Shown here piece after piece: positions 1-10,519 of a DNA stretch of 64,000 nucleotides; within the stretch, counting starts at the first letter, position 1, and every line of letters starts with the position of its first letter. The stretch lies in NCBI GenBank assembly GCA_036927565.1, contig JAYESD010000004.1, positions 160,801,697 through 160,865,696 of the forward strand. Reading direction: 5' to 3'. Source of the stretch: Tuctoria greenei. Taxonomy: Eukaryota; Streptophyta; Magnoliopsida; Poales; Poaceae. The translations under genes were made by a program, and so were the position numbers. A model generated the notes under the pieces. The model worked only from the letters and a program-made list of their open reading frames with translations, had not been told where the DNA came from and ran no database searches.

Positions 1-1794
1 AAATCCAAGTGCACCACTGGTAATTACTCTTCATGCTGGTTCTAAACAATTTTATTTGGGAATTATCGGACAAGTATTCCTAGGATTTATAGATTTTCCA
101 AGTTGGGGCAAAATCTGGACTTAAGATTAAATGGGAAAGTTTAAATAATCCAGGGGGGTCCACTGGTTTAAAATGGACCAATCGCTGGGCGGCAGCACGG
201 AGGGTTACTGGGTTAACCACGTGGACACAAAAGATCCCTGAGCCGCAGCTGATCCGGGCGCACCATTTCTTTGGCTGACAGCCGGGGCCCGCGGGGTTCG
301 TCTTCTACTCGCGACACCGTCGTTTCTGACGGTGCACGGCGGTGCCCGATGATGGCCCCTTGCCGCAGCCCTCTCCAGGGCACAGCAGAACTCCAATCTT
401 GCTGCCCCACCTAAAAGCAGATGAGGAACACGGTGGTGTAGTCCTCGACGGCGATAGGTAGCCGGAAATGGCCGCGCGACGGCGGCGGCGGCAATTAGGG
501 TTTCGGCCATGTCGGCCGAGCCCTACGGTGGGTGAAACTGATCGGGAAGACCTCGGGAAGATTCATGGAAGCATGGGGAACAAGAATCTGGCCATAGGAA
601 GGAGAGAAATCGCTTGGAGAATGGTAGCGCCGATGGACCGAGGGAGGACAGACTGGCGGTTCGGGAAAAATTGTATTCTGGCGTGAATACTCGATGAAAC
701 TCGATGGATTTTCTTCGAGGTGATGCGCCTGGCCATATAGAACAACATATCACAAGTGCACAAGGAATAATTAACTGTATAAAAGGAATTTCATGCGCGA
801 AGCAACTCCACTCATAACCGAAGTTCATCAGAAGAAAAGGAAATACTGGGGCTAGGAGGCATGGCATGGGCTGAAACTATACGAGCAGCTAGAACATGAG
901 CAGGCGAACCTTTTTCCTTCTAGGATCGAGGCGAGATGATGGCCGTATGAACAGGTCGACGATGAGCAGAGGCGCGGCAAAACAGGGGAGATTTCCGGCG
1001 GCCTCGGTTTCGAACTTAACAGCTTTGGGGATGGCCTAGCTGTGCAAGAACTTGATCACAAAGCTGTGCAGGAGCTTGGAGAGTGAGGAGAGGCAATGAA
1101 AAGTGCTTAACACGGTACCTTTGCTGCAAATCGGATGGACAGAGAAGGAATCGGGAGAGAAGTGAAAATGGTGCTGGAGGCTTCAAGGTGAAGAAAGAGC
1201 AAGCTAGGGGCATGGAGGGGGTATAAATAGGAAGCCAGGGCGAGCTGGGGGCAGCTGGAGTCGGCCACAATAGTGCAAGCAGCTGTCTGGACTTTGCATG
1301 CAATGTGGTGTCACTTGGAGAGCAAAAATAGCACTTTGCTTTGGATGACAAGTGGGTCCCACCTCATCTTCATCCTTTCCACATCAATTCTACCACCTAA
1401 TTCATTCCAAAATTTGCTAGATATTTGTGGGATGGCTGGATTAATCATATAGAATTCGATTTTGAATTCCCATGGTTGATTTGACAAAGTTTCATTTAAA
1501 TTCAAACTTGAATTTGAATTTGAGTTGAATTCAATGTAGCTATTGAATTAAATGGCAAACTTGCTTCAAAAATTATGAAACTTTGCAGGGATGCTATTTG
1601 GAATATTTGGAATCCATTGGTCAACTCAAATATTCATGTTAACTTAATTTAAATAGTAGCTAAGTTTATTTTTTTGAATTCCCTCTTTTGGAGTTTGAAT
1701 GAATTTGTTTTTCTCAATTCCTTTTTAATTATTTTTAACATTCAAATTTTTATCCTAACTGAACTTTGAATTTTTGGAAATTTGGGCTTTTACA
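1..1794 (-). repeat. E1 3' LTR (partial, truncated by window start)
   Basis: This segment aligns with 21290-23092 along its whole length and ends at the same inner motif, TGTAAAAGCCC on the minus strand at 1794. Sampled stretches differ by 2 to 6 bases in 60, so the two LTRs are clearly diverged and the insertion is not recent. A TATA-like box lies at about 1222-1229 (tataaata, nearly symmetric), with the matching site in the other LTR near 22520. The short open frames here (for example 1016-1351 and 523-867) are mirrored, with indels, in the other LTR and match no known protein. Confidence 0.88.
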
Positions 1795-1812
1795 TTCCTC
1801 CCCCCTTAAAAG
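1795..1812 (-). other. E1 polypurine tract
   Basis: On the minus strand a run of purines (core AAGGGGGGAGGAA) lies immediately upstream of the LTR start TGTAAAAGCCC. This is the expected primer for plus-strand cDNA synthesis and fixes the LTR boundary at 1794/1795. Confidence 0.85.
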
Positions 1813-1858
1813 AATCTCGTCCCGAGATTACAATGAAGAGACAAAAGTAGGAGAGAAA

Positions 1859-2137
1859 TTACCGGATATGAGACGATAAGAAATCCAAATAGTTGGCGCG
1901 GAGATATTCTTCGGATTCCCAAGTCGCTTCTTCAACAGTATGGTTGCTCCATAACACTTTATAGAACCACAGCGTGCGGTTCCGCGTTGTTCGAGTCTTG
2001 TCGTCGAGAATCTGAACCGGATGTTCGAAGTACGTCAAATCCGGTTGCAACTTGCCGATGTCGTCGGTGTGGACTGCAGCTGTGAACTTGAGACATTTCC
2101 GGAGCTGAGATACTGGTAATTCCAATTGATAAGCCAC
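1859..2137 (-). pseudogene. E1 chromodomain (integrase C-terminus)
   Basis: This 92-codon frame ends in a chromodomain. It shows the pattern VQILDDKTRTTRNR, then LWFYKVLWSNHTVEEATWE, then EEYLRANY, with the aromatic and Glu-Glu-Ala-Thr-Trp-Glu positions typical of retroelement chromodomains. In chromoviruses this domain follows the integrase and is thought to steer insertion by binding modified histone H3. It is cut off from the integrase frame (which stops at 2299) by a stop and at least one frameshift in 2138-2298, where a diverged integrase C-terminal linker can still be read. The start codon of the frame is internal and not meaningful. Confidence 0.82.
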
Positions 2138-2298
2138 AGGTCTGCACTTCTCCGTAATAGCAAACGGGCCAATAAATCGGGGAGCTATCTTTCCTTTTAC
2201 TCCGAAACGGTGAATTCTTTCATCGGTGACACGCGGAGGTACACGTGATCCCCGAAATCAAAGTGCAGTGGTCGACGCCGCTTATCCGCATAATTCTT

Positions 2299-3468
2299 CT
2301 ATCGGGATTGAGCCGCTCTTAGATTTGCTTGAATGATCCTAACTTTTTCCTCGGCTTCATTGACTAGGTCAATCCCGAATGTCACTCTTTTGCCAGACTC
2401 GCACCAATTCCGTGGGGTGCGACATTTTCCGCCATAGAGAGCTTCATATGGTGCCATCTTGATACTCGCTTGATAACCATTGTTGTACGAGAATTCGGCC
2501 AACAGCAAATGATCGTCCCAATTTTTACCTTGGTGGATGGCACATGCACGCAACATGTCTTCAAGGACTTGGTTGACCCTCTCGGTTTGTCCATCGGTCT
2601 GGGGGTGATATGTGGAGCTTCTAATCAGTTTAGTACCTAACGAGGCGTGCAGCTGCTCCCAGAAATGAGCAATGAAGAGCGAGCCTCGATCTGAAATTAT
2701 CGTGGGAGGAATGCCATCTAAACACACGATTCTTGATATGTACAACTCCGCATATTTCTTGGCATTGAATCCGACATTTACCGGGATGAAATGTGCTGAT
2801 TTGGTTAGTCGGTCGACTATTACCAAAATTAAATCATGCTTCCGGAATGTGAGTGGCAATCCGACTATGAAATCCATACTCACATCCTCCCATTTCCATG
2901 CTGGAATATTCAGCGGTTGTAGCTGTACTGCCTTCTTCATATGGTCGGCCTTCACTCGCCGACACGTATCACACTCAGATACGTACTTCGCTATTTCCCG
3001 CTTCATCCGTGTCCACCAAAACTTGGTCTTTAAATCTTGATACATTTTATTGCTGCCCGGATGAATAGAAAATTTTGACATGTGACCTTCATCCAATATT
3101 CTCTTACGGAGCTCAACATCTCGGGGTACAACTATACGTTCCTTGAACCATAATGTACTGTGATCTTCTATCCGGAAACATTTTACTTGCCCGCTGTCCA
3201 CTCTTTCTCGTATGTGTGACATGCCCTCGTCCTTCTTCTGGGCTTTAATAATTTCCTCTCGGATGGTGGGAATGAGAGCAAGATTATTGAGAGGCCCATA
3301 TGGAATAACATACAAACTTGGTTCCTCATATTCCATTTCAGCCACGGTGATGTTGTGGACATGGGCTTTCCGACTAAGCATGTCGGCAACCATGTTCGCT
3401 TTACCGGGGTGGTAGTGAATTTCAATTTCGTAATCTTTGATCATCTCTAACCACCTTTGTTGTCTCAT
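2299..3468 (-). pseudogene. E1 end of RNase H plus integrase
   Basis: The 389-codon frame opens with the conserved tail of the retroelement RNase H (QQRWLEMIKDYEIEIHYHPG, then KANMVADMLSR). It continues into integrase: an H-H-C-C zinc site (HMSKFSIHPG ... CDTCRRVK), then the catalytic core with Asp in SMDFIVGLP, Asp in IISDRGSLF and Glu in GQTERVNQVLE. All three catalytic acids of the D,D-35-E triad are present. The enzyme joins cDNA to chromosomal DNA. The frame ends before the expected C-terminal domain, which continues in broken form to the chromodomain. The start used here is only an internal Met; the real frame would come from the polyprotein upstream. Confidence 0.9.
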
Positions 3469-3841
3469 ATTCAGCTCCTTCTGCGTGAAAAATATATTTC
3501 AAACTCTTGTGGTCGGTGTAGAGGTGTACAAGATTTCCAAGCAAGTAATGCATCCACATTTTTAATGCCAATACCACGGCAGTGAGCTCAAGGTCGTGAG
3601 TCGGATAGTGATGCTCATGGTTTCCGAGTTGGCGAGATCCATATGCAACCACACGTCCTTCTTGCATAAGAACACAGCCAAGTCCGATGCCGGATGCATC
3701 GCAATAAACGTCAAACGGTTTTGTCGTGTCTGGCTGAGCAAGAACCGGGGCTGTTGTAAGGTGATGTACTAATGTCTTGAACGCTTCTTCACAAGCTGAA
3801 CTCCAAATATATTTGGTTTCCTTTTTCAGCAGCTCCGTCAT
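3422..3841 (-). pseudogene. E1 RNase H domain
   Basis: The frame carries FDVYCDASGIGLGCVLMQEG, then RQLGNHEHHYPTHDLELTAV and YTDHKSLKYIF, which supply the Asp, Glu and Asp of the RNase H active site. The enzyme degrades the RNA strand during reverse transcription. It is separated from the RT frame by a stop at 3908 and from the integrase frame by a frameshift near 3470, so the tail residues after KYIFHAEG are out of frame. The RT-to-RNase H linker (PMTELLKKETKYIWSSACEEAF) is visible at the start. Confidence 0.88.
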
Positions 3842-3907
3842 CGGCTTAGCAATTTTTGAAAAGCTCGAGATGAATCTCTGATAATAACCCGCTAAACCGA
3901 GGAAACT

Positions 3908-5041
3908 TCAGACTTCATGTACTAACTTTGGAGATTGCCATTTCAGTATTTGAACAATTTTACTTGGGTCCACAGCGATGCCCTCAAGTGAAATAATGTG
4001 TCCCAGGAATGGCACTTGGCTGATCCGAAATTCACACTTGTTGAATTTTGCATATAACTTGTGATCTCTCAACCGTTGCAACACAGTATGCAAATGTTCA
4101 GCATGCTCTTCCTCTGACTTGGAATAAACCAATATGTCGTCGATGAAGACCACGATGAACTTATCCAACTCTGGCATAAATACTGAGTTCATGAGATACA
4201 TGATGTGAGCCGGAGCATTGGTGAGACCAAAAGACATGACAAGATACTCGTATAGTCCGTATCTCCTCGAGAATGCCGTCTTTGGTATATCATCCGGTCG
4301 GATTTTGATTTGATGATATCCGGACCGAAGATACATCTTTGAGAACACCCTCACACCAACAAGTTGATCGAATAAAATGTCGATGCGGGGCATCGGGTAC
4401 TTGTTCTTTATAGTCATGGCGTTGAGCGGTCGATAATCCACACATAACCGCAATGTTTCATCCTTCTTCTTGACAAACAGCGCCAAGCAGCCGCAAGGTG
4501 ATGAGCTTGGGCAAATAAAACCCTTGTCCAAAAGGTCTTTCAAATGCTCCTTTAATTCAGCTAGCTCATTAGGCGCCATTCGATACAGTCTTTGAGAAAT
4601 CGTTGTGGTTCCTGGTACAAGTTCAATATTGAACTCAATGTCACGTTCGGGCGGCATGCCCGGTAAATCATCGGGAAACACATTGGGATACTCACGGACC
4701 ACCGCAATATCTTCAAGTTTAATTGCTTCCGTGTTATATACAGCTGCACTGTCCTGCTCCAAACTGTCAAAAAACAGCTCCTGTTGTCCGTGCATCAGAG
4801 AGTCAATTTGGATAGTCCGGGTACCGATATTAAGAATGGCACCGTGATGGTTTAACCATGACATCCCCAATATTATGTCGATCTTCTGTCCATCCAATAT
4901 AATCAGAGATGTTGGATATGTTTTGCCCCCAAAACATAAAGCTGCTCGGGGAACAATCTGACTAACCGAGATACTTCCACCCGGTGAGGTTATAAGATAT
5001 CTTTCCTTGGGAGTTTGGGTGGATAATTGGTGCTGATCCAC
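3908..5041 (-). pseudogene. E1 protease end plus reverse transcriptase
   Basis: Residues 40-75 contain the protease C-terminal pattern ILGMSWLNHHGA. RT follows from about residue 150: LRLCVDYRPLNAMTIKNKYPMP, the fingers/palm motifs near residues 234-260, FGLTNAPAHI, and the catalytic FIDD box at residues 299-302. One key residue is damaged: the first catalytic Asp expected in the FSKxDLRSGYH motif is Tyr (residue 237). The second and third Asp remain. The frame stops at 3908, and the conserved continuation (SFLGLAGYYQRF) follows directly after the stop, so this is one nonsense mutation in an otherwise readable gene. Confidence 0.9.
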
Positions 5042-5727
5042 ACATGATTTACTGATAAAATTGTGGTAGCACCAGAATCAAAGAGTATGAAGACGGGTAT
5101 GTCTTTGATAGCAAACATGCCTGCTAACACCGGTGCTCCCTCCGGAACACTCTCGATTGCTATGTGTTGACCACTTCCGGTTTGCTGTGCTGTCTTCTTT
5201 GGTTGAATAAGGGACTGAATACACCGTTGTAATGGTACTTGCCTGCTGCTCAAGATCTTCTCTGGGCAATCCTGGGTATAGTGCCCAACACGGTCACATG
5301 TGGAACACCTATACTGATTCAACGTCCCACTGACTCGAGGCCTGAATTGTCCTGCATCTCGCTGCAAGATAAATGGCCCTGGAACAATTTGGGACTGTTC
5401 TTGATGTTGATGTATTGCTGGTTGGAAATCTGCTACTTCAAATGGCTGGCTCCGATACGAACTCGGTTGTGCAGCCGGCTGCCATATCTGACTGGACGGT
5501 GATCGGTACACCATACGGTATTTCTGAGTGACATTACGTGTGCTGTCCTGCACAGCGAGTTTCTTCTTTGACTCTTCCGCGATCAGCTCACGTGTGGCAT
5601 CCTCTTGCGTAATCGCGGCATTAAGCATAGTGTTGAACGAGCCATGATTTAACAATGCAAGCTTTTCTTTCAACATGGTGCTTAGACCCTGATAGAAGTA
5701 CTCTCGCTTCTGATCCTCCGTACTCAC
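4990..5727 (-). pseudogene. E1 gag C-terminus and protease active site
   Basis: The frame contains the end of the gag capsid region (REYFYQGLSTMLKEKLALLN), a CX2CX4HX4C zinc knuckle at residues 141-154 (CSTCDRVGHYTQDC) that would bind genomic RNA, and the retropepsin active site FDSGAT at residues 216-221. The protease body then shifts into the neighbouring frame (3908-5041). A stop and short frame change separate it from the gag N-terminal half at 5773. Confidence 0.87.
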
Positions 5728-5772
5728 ATACTCCGATGCATATTGCGCTAGATTAACAAAGACTTTGGAGTA

Positions 5773-6339
5773 TTATTGAGCACTCCTTTCTCCTTGCTTC
5801 AAATCAAGAAATTCCTGAAGCTTCCTTCTCACAATGGCAGGAGGAACATGATAGGCATGGAATGCCTTCCGAAACTCTGTCCAAGTGACTTGCTGTTCGG
5901 TGGCCAAGGAGGCCATGTGGTTTGCCCACCAAGCACCAGCGATGCCATGCAGTTGCTGTGCTGCATATAAAACCTTCATAGGGTCACTGCACTGCATCAG
6001 TCCGAACTTAGCTTCAATGGTGCGGAGCCAATGGACCGCATCTAGAGGTTCACCATCACCACTGAACACGGGGGGTGCAGTTGCCAAGAATTCTTGATAG
6101 GTTGCTTGCTGACGTTGACAATTGCCTTCGGCTTGATGTCCCCCTTGATTGGACGTAATCTGCGCGACGGTTCGCAGCAGTTCGGTCCGCTCATGGCGCG
6201 AACTCAGCATGGCTGCGATATCATCTGCCAATGTAAGCGGAGATGGAGGTGGCTGTTGCGCCGGCTGTTCTGGCTCTCGAAAGTCATCCCTTCCCTGACT
6301 TGAACCACCGACCTCGTGTGCTGTGCGAGTGCGCACCAT
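5773..6339 (-). pseudogene. E1 gag N-terminal half
   Basis: I place the start at the Met beginning MVRTRTAHEVGG (6339), because gag proteins of this clade begin MVRTR, as E3 also does; an upstream in-frame Met at 6384 lies in leader sequence. The region shows the retrotransposon gag fold: PPVFSGDGEPLDAVHWLRTI, then AAQQLHGIAGAWWANHM and VTWTEFRKAFHAYHVPP. This is the structural capsid protein. The frame stops at 5773 in the linker before the second half of the capsid; conserved sequence resumes just beyond. Confidence 0.87.
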
Positions 6340-7570
6340 TCTGCACTTACAGTCATTAATGCAACATGAGACGTGATGTTGCAAGATTACACTATGATGA
6401 AAACAATAGAGTGTGTATTGATAACCAAATTTGCATAACGGTCATACATTGATAAAGTAAAAACTTTATACACAATACATCATCCCAGGACCAATGTTAC
6501 AATAGCGAGCTCCAAAATAATGAACTCCATGGATCGAAGTTCATTTCGACTATTGTTGGTCGCGACGGGACGTTATGCGCGTTATCGTGCGAAAACACAC
6601 TTTTATCTTTAATATGACACAACATGACCATAAAAGAAAAGAGGTTTGAGTGAGTCAAACCATCAATTCCACTGGTAAATAGTTGAGTATCGGCAACTGG
6701 TCCGTTACGATACTTCTTGAAGTGAATTCGAGGACCAGATTCATAACAAGAACAAATTATGTGAAACCGATAAAGTTTCTGTTGAAACCTGACCAGGTTG
6801 TACTCAAACACAAATTTTACGCAGTCAATGGCAGAATCATATCTTGAGGTGAACTACAAAGTTGAAGAACACTTCAAGACCTTTCAAAAAATATTGATTT
6901 GCCTCCAGACCAGTTCTGGTTGAGAAGATATGGCATTGTAAACCTGACAGTTTTTCTGGAAAATTTTGACAGCATTTCCTTTGTTTATGCTGAATTTGGG
7001 CCACAATTTCCAGATATAAAACAGCAGAATTTACAAATAAACACAAACTACAAATTTGTAATAAATATTAAAAGGATTCCAGAAATGTCTTGCATGATCC
7101 GGTTCGAATTTTTTGTAGTGAGATATGGTGAAAACAATCAGGAGTCCAGAAAGGGTTTCCAGTTTCTGTCTAGTTTGGTAGATTTTGGAACTTTGAGATT
7201 TTGAACAGGTTAGAGGGAAATTCAGTTCTGGAGTTGAACATAACAGTTTTAAAGGACTTCCTAAAATTTCCATTCATGTATGGTACACATTCATTGGAGT
7301 TTTGTACTGGGAGATATGTTTTCTCAAAATCAGGTCTTTTACGGTAGAAAACAGAACACTCTATTTCTGATTGATGACTTCAAAACGTACTTCAAATTTG
7401 AAAACTTAGTTCAAACCCAGAGCTCGATAGCTAATATAAGTAGTTTTATATCTTCTTGGTTCCATTTTACAGAAAAGTGGTTAATGCATCAATGGAGTAT
7501 ATTTCGGTACTGCGTGCCTCTCAAAGCAAAAATTCTATGCCGGTATTCCGGCATACGTCTCAATGGTGGC
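6340..7570 (-). other. E1 leader, gag-proximal part (non-coding)
   Basis: About 1.2 kb without a supported gene between gag and the E2 insertion point. It is AT-rich and carries many loosely repeated phrases such as ttctgga and ctccagaa. Open frames here (6497-6811, 6899-7204, 7280-7708) have no recognisable domain, and the last runs into the E2 LTR. It belongs to the 5' untranslated leader of E1, continued at 18180. Confidence 0.7.
7566..7570. repeat. E2 target-site duplication, left copy
   Basis: The five bases gtggc precede the E2 5' LTR and are repeated exactly at 18175-18179 after the 3' LTR. Confidence 0.97.
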
Positions 7571-8404
7571 TGTCGGTACCCTAAAAACCATACACCCCCT
7601 GAGGTTGCAAAGATCTCAAGGGAAGGACATCTACTCAAATTAAAGACCCTCGGGGGCCCACCTGTCAGACATAACCGGACCTGCTTCTCCAACATGGTTA
7701 ACCCCTAGGTTGCCACGTGTACTGTCAGACCGGAGCTATTACCCGCAAGGGTGAAGCTCCGGGCTAGGTACTGAAACGGCACCTCCGGACTTAACCCCTG
7801 ACCGAGAGAAGCTCCGGACCTGACACGTGCCAGGCCACCCCGGAGCTTCCCGCTTCCCATAAGCAAGCTCCGGAGCTGCCACGTGTCCATACGTCGGAGC
7901 TGGCCGCTTTAAACCTCCGAGAGACATTGTAACGGCTCCGGATCTTCAAAGGACAGCCGCGGACTTCAAGAACCGATTAATTATCATTAATTCCACGTTA
8001 ATGATACTTAATCGGACGATCTTAACACCTGTAACGGCACTGTCGGAGCCGTTACAGGGCTATTAACAACAATCAATCTCGTGTATCAATACTAGTAACC
8101 GCCAGGGCCACATGTCGGGCCAGGCTGACTTGTAACGGTTTGTCCTTGTACTATAAAAGGACAAACCGACGATACATAAAGAGAGAGAACTCTCGAACGC
8201 TCGGAAGTTCACAAGTTAATACAACACACACACACACCCGTGGAGTAGGGTATTACGCTTAGGCGGCCCGAACCACGTAAACCACTGTGTTACTCGTGTC
8301 CAATTACGTTTTACCTTCTTGAGTCTCCGCGCGCCCAAACCGAACCACAAACTCCTTCAACACTTTCGTAGTGTCAGGGGATCTGCCGACTCCAACAGTC
8401 GACA
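7571..8404 (+). repeat. E2 5' LTR
   Basis: The 834-bp LTR begins TGTCGGTACC and ends GTCGACA. It carries three CACGTG boxes (7714, 7824, 7880; spacing 110 and 56), many cggagct/agctccg motifs, a TATA box at 8152-8159 inside an inverted repeat, and a short CA run near 8223. The open frames 7705-7890 and 7739-7927 on the minus strand recur identically in the other LTR and are not genes. Confidence 0.97.
8152..8159 (+). promoter_or_regulatory. E2 LTR TATA box (5' copy)
   Basis: TATAAAAG, flanked by TTTGTCCTT upstream and AAGGACAAA overlapping its 3' side, so the TATA box sits in a potential hairpin. The 3' LTR copy is at 17922-17929. Transcription would start about 30 bases downstream, defining the U3/R border. 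Confidence 0.8.
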
Positions 8405-8405
8405 G

Positions 8406-8424
8406 TTGGCGCGCCAGGTAGGGG
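8406..8424 (+). other. E2 primer binding site
   Basis: The 19 bases ttggcgcgccaggtagggg begin one base after the LTR end. The same site, with changes, follows the LTRs of E6 (37051) and E4 (30324, minus). This is the conserved primer site of Tat-lineage elements; I do not assign the tRNA with certainty. Gag starts only 19 bases downstream. Confidence 0.85.
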
Positions 8425-8443
8425 GCGCCTGAGATCTTCAAGA

Positions 8444-10519
8444 ATGGTGAATTCTGCGGCTGGATCATCGAACGGGCAACCTGCTGCTCAGGCTGTCGGA
8501 GGCAATCCCTCAAACATGCAGCCACCGGCAGGAGCCTCAGTTCCAGCAGGAGTCACACTCCCACCACCACCATCTTCTCCGGCAAGACATGTCGGACGAC
8601 ATGATGGTGCACCGGCGTCACATTCTGCGCCGGCAAGTCGTGACAATCCAGAACACGCGCTCCATGCAGCGCGTGCTCTCCTCCAGCGACCACCACCTCC
8701 GGATGCGTCTCAAGGTGCCATGGAGCAATGGAGAGCTGATGTTGAGCATTTGGTCGCAGCAGCGGCCGAACGCCTCAACAACCAGGGTCCACCTCCTTCA
8801 GGGCGGGCCCCGTCGCAGCGACGAACGTTGTCTGGAAGACTTGGTCCACATGTCTCCAACAACCGGAGACGAGCTGCGTCACAGCAAGTGACGTCGTTGC
8901 CCTCTGGGTCACGACGTGCCCATACCGCATCTCGGCTTTCAACACACGACCTCCGGGCGGAGCTTGATCGTCGATACCGCCAACAGGATGGCCGTGTCCA
9001 CATCGAGCGAGCTCGAGAAAGACGAGATGCTCAAGACCTTTCTACTCTGGAAGGAGTAGGAGGAGGCTGTTCCGCCCTAGCCATGCACCTACGCATGGTT
9101 AGATGGCCACAGAAGTTCCGGCCACATTTGCCGGAAAAATTCGACGGGACTGTCAATCCCGTAGAATTTCTGCAGATATACTCCACTGCGATCCTAGCAG
9201 CTGGAGGAAACGAGGCCGTAATGGCCAACTATTTTCCAGTGGCCTTAACTGGGACCGCCAGGTCCTGGTTCATGAGCCTTCCACCCAACTCTATTGACAG
9301 TTGGGAGGAGCTGTGCCGTCAGTTCACTGCCAACTTTGGGAGTTCATACACCCGACCGGGCACTGAACTGGACCTTTTTGCGGTCGTGCAAAAAGGAGGA
9401 GAATCTTTGCGGTCATTCATCCAGAGGTTCTCTCAGGTACGTAACACCATCCCTTCTATCTCAAGCGCTTCTGTCATTGTGGCATTCAGACAGGGTGTAC
9501 GAGACAAGAAGATGTTGGAGAAGCTGGCGATCAAAGAAATCACCAGCGTCACGGCCCTCCGCAGCTCTGGCACATTTGTCAGCCAGGCTGAAGAGCTCCG
9601 TGACGCTGGTGAGCCTTTATTGCTTTACATTTCAGCAGCTGACGAAGTCGTCAGTATGGTTCTGGTTGCGGAGAGACCGGAACTACCCAATACTCAGGAA
9701 TCCAGACCCCTTCGGGAGGGTTCGGAGGTTCCTGAAAGCGGGTCTGGGTCCCTGCTCCCAGACTTGAACCCACAAGAAGCCACTTCAGAGGACCCTGATT
9801 CCTCTGAGAGGATCCAGGTCATTCCTGAAGAAGCTCCGGGTTCCTCCACCCAGAACCCGGAGGTCCCCGAAGAGAGTCTGGACCCCTCCGAGAGGGTCCG
9901 GATCAATGAAGAGGAAGCTCCGGACCCCTCCGAGAGGGTCTGGACCATTCAACGCCCGGTATACTTCATCAGTGAAGTGTTACATGATGCCAAGACTCGA
10001 TACCTAGAGGTGCATAAACTGCTCTATGCAGTTCTTATTGCCTCAAGGAAGCTTCGACACTATTTCCAAGCTCACAAAGTCTCAGTGGTGACTTCATATC
10101 CACTTCGAACGATCCTGCATAATCCCAATTCAACTAGGAATATTGCAAAGTGGGCAGCGGAACTGGCTGAATTCGACCTCGAATTCATTCCAAGACAAGC
10201 AATCAAGAGTCAAGCATTGGCAGATTTCGTGGCAGAATGGACTCCCTCTCCATTAAACCCTGGGGGCCCCAGCGAGCAGAAGACGGAACCTCAAGTTCCA
10301 GCCTTCACTAAGACTCACTGGACCCTTTACTTCGACGGCTCCATGCAGAAGCAGGGAGCCGGAGCTGGAATCCTTCTCCTCGCACCAACCGGGGAGAAGG
10401 TGAAATACATGGTACACCTTGACTTCAAGGCAACCAACAACATGGCGGAGTACGAAGCACTCATCTATGGATTAAAGGTGGCACTTTCATATGGTGCCAA
10501 GCAATTGCTGGTCAAATGA
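8444..10519 (+). CDS. E2 gag fused in frame to RNase H region; protease and RT deleted
   Basis: This 691-codon ORF starts at the ATG just after the primer site. Residues 1-220 are a Pro/Ala/Arg-rich gag head; about 225-380 are the retrotransposon gag domain (RPHLPEKFDGTVNPVEFLQI, ARSWFMSLPPNSIDSWEELC, LRSFIQRFSQVRNTIP). At residues about 385-405 (9590-9650) gag passes straight into EPLLLYISAADEVVSMVLVA, the segment that normally follows the RT thumb. In E6 about 2.2 kb encoding protease and RT lies between these points. An acidic Ser/Glu/Pro-rich insert with repeated DPSERV follows (about residues 410-505), then the first RNase H (RPVYFISEVLHDAKTRY), then the second RNase H with FDGS and NNMAEYEAL. 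The ORF ends at a TGA (10517-10519) where E6 has GGA for Gly. Confidence 0.9.
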   Translation: MVNSAAGSSNGQPAAQAVGGNPSNMQPPAGASVPAGVTLPPPPSSPARHVGRHDGAPASHSAPASRDNPEHALHAARALLQRPPPPDASQGAMEQWRADVEHLVAAAAERLNNQGPPPSGRAPSQRRTLSGRLGPHVSNNRRRAASQQVTSLPSGSRRAHTASRLSTHDLRAELDRRYRQQDGRVHIERARERRDAQDLSTLEGVGGGCSALAMHLRMVRWPQKFRPHLPEKFDGTVNPVEFLQIYSTAILAAGGNEAVMANYFPVALTGTARSWFMSLPPNSIDSWEELCRQFTANFGSSYTRPGTELDLFAVVQKGGESLRSFIQRFSQVRNTIPSISSASVIVAFRQGVRDKKMLEKLAIKEITSVTALRSSGTFVSQAEELRDAGEPLLLYISAADEVVSMVLVAERPELPNTQESRPLREGSEVPESGSGSLLPDLNPQEATSEDPDSSERIQVIPEEAPGSSTQNPEVPEESLDPSERVRINEEEAPDPSERVWTIQRPVYFISEVLHDAKTRYLEVHKLLYAVLIASRKLRHYFQAHKVSVVTSYPLRTILHNPNSTRNIAKWAAELAEFDLEFIPRQAIKSQALADFVAEWTPSPLNPGGPSEQKTEPQVPAFTKTHWTLYFDGSMQKQGAGAGILLLAPTGEKVKYMVHLDFKATNNMAEYEALIYGLKVALSYGAKQLLVK

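Noticed and set aside
7280..7708. 142-codon ORF crossing 7571
   Set aside because: It spans the E1 leader/E2 LTR junction created by the insertion; the same last part recurs in the 3' LTR.
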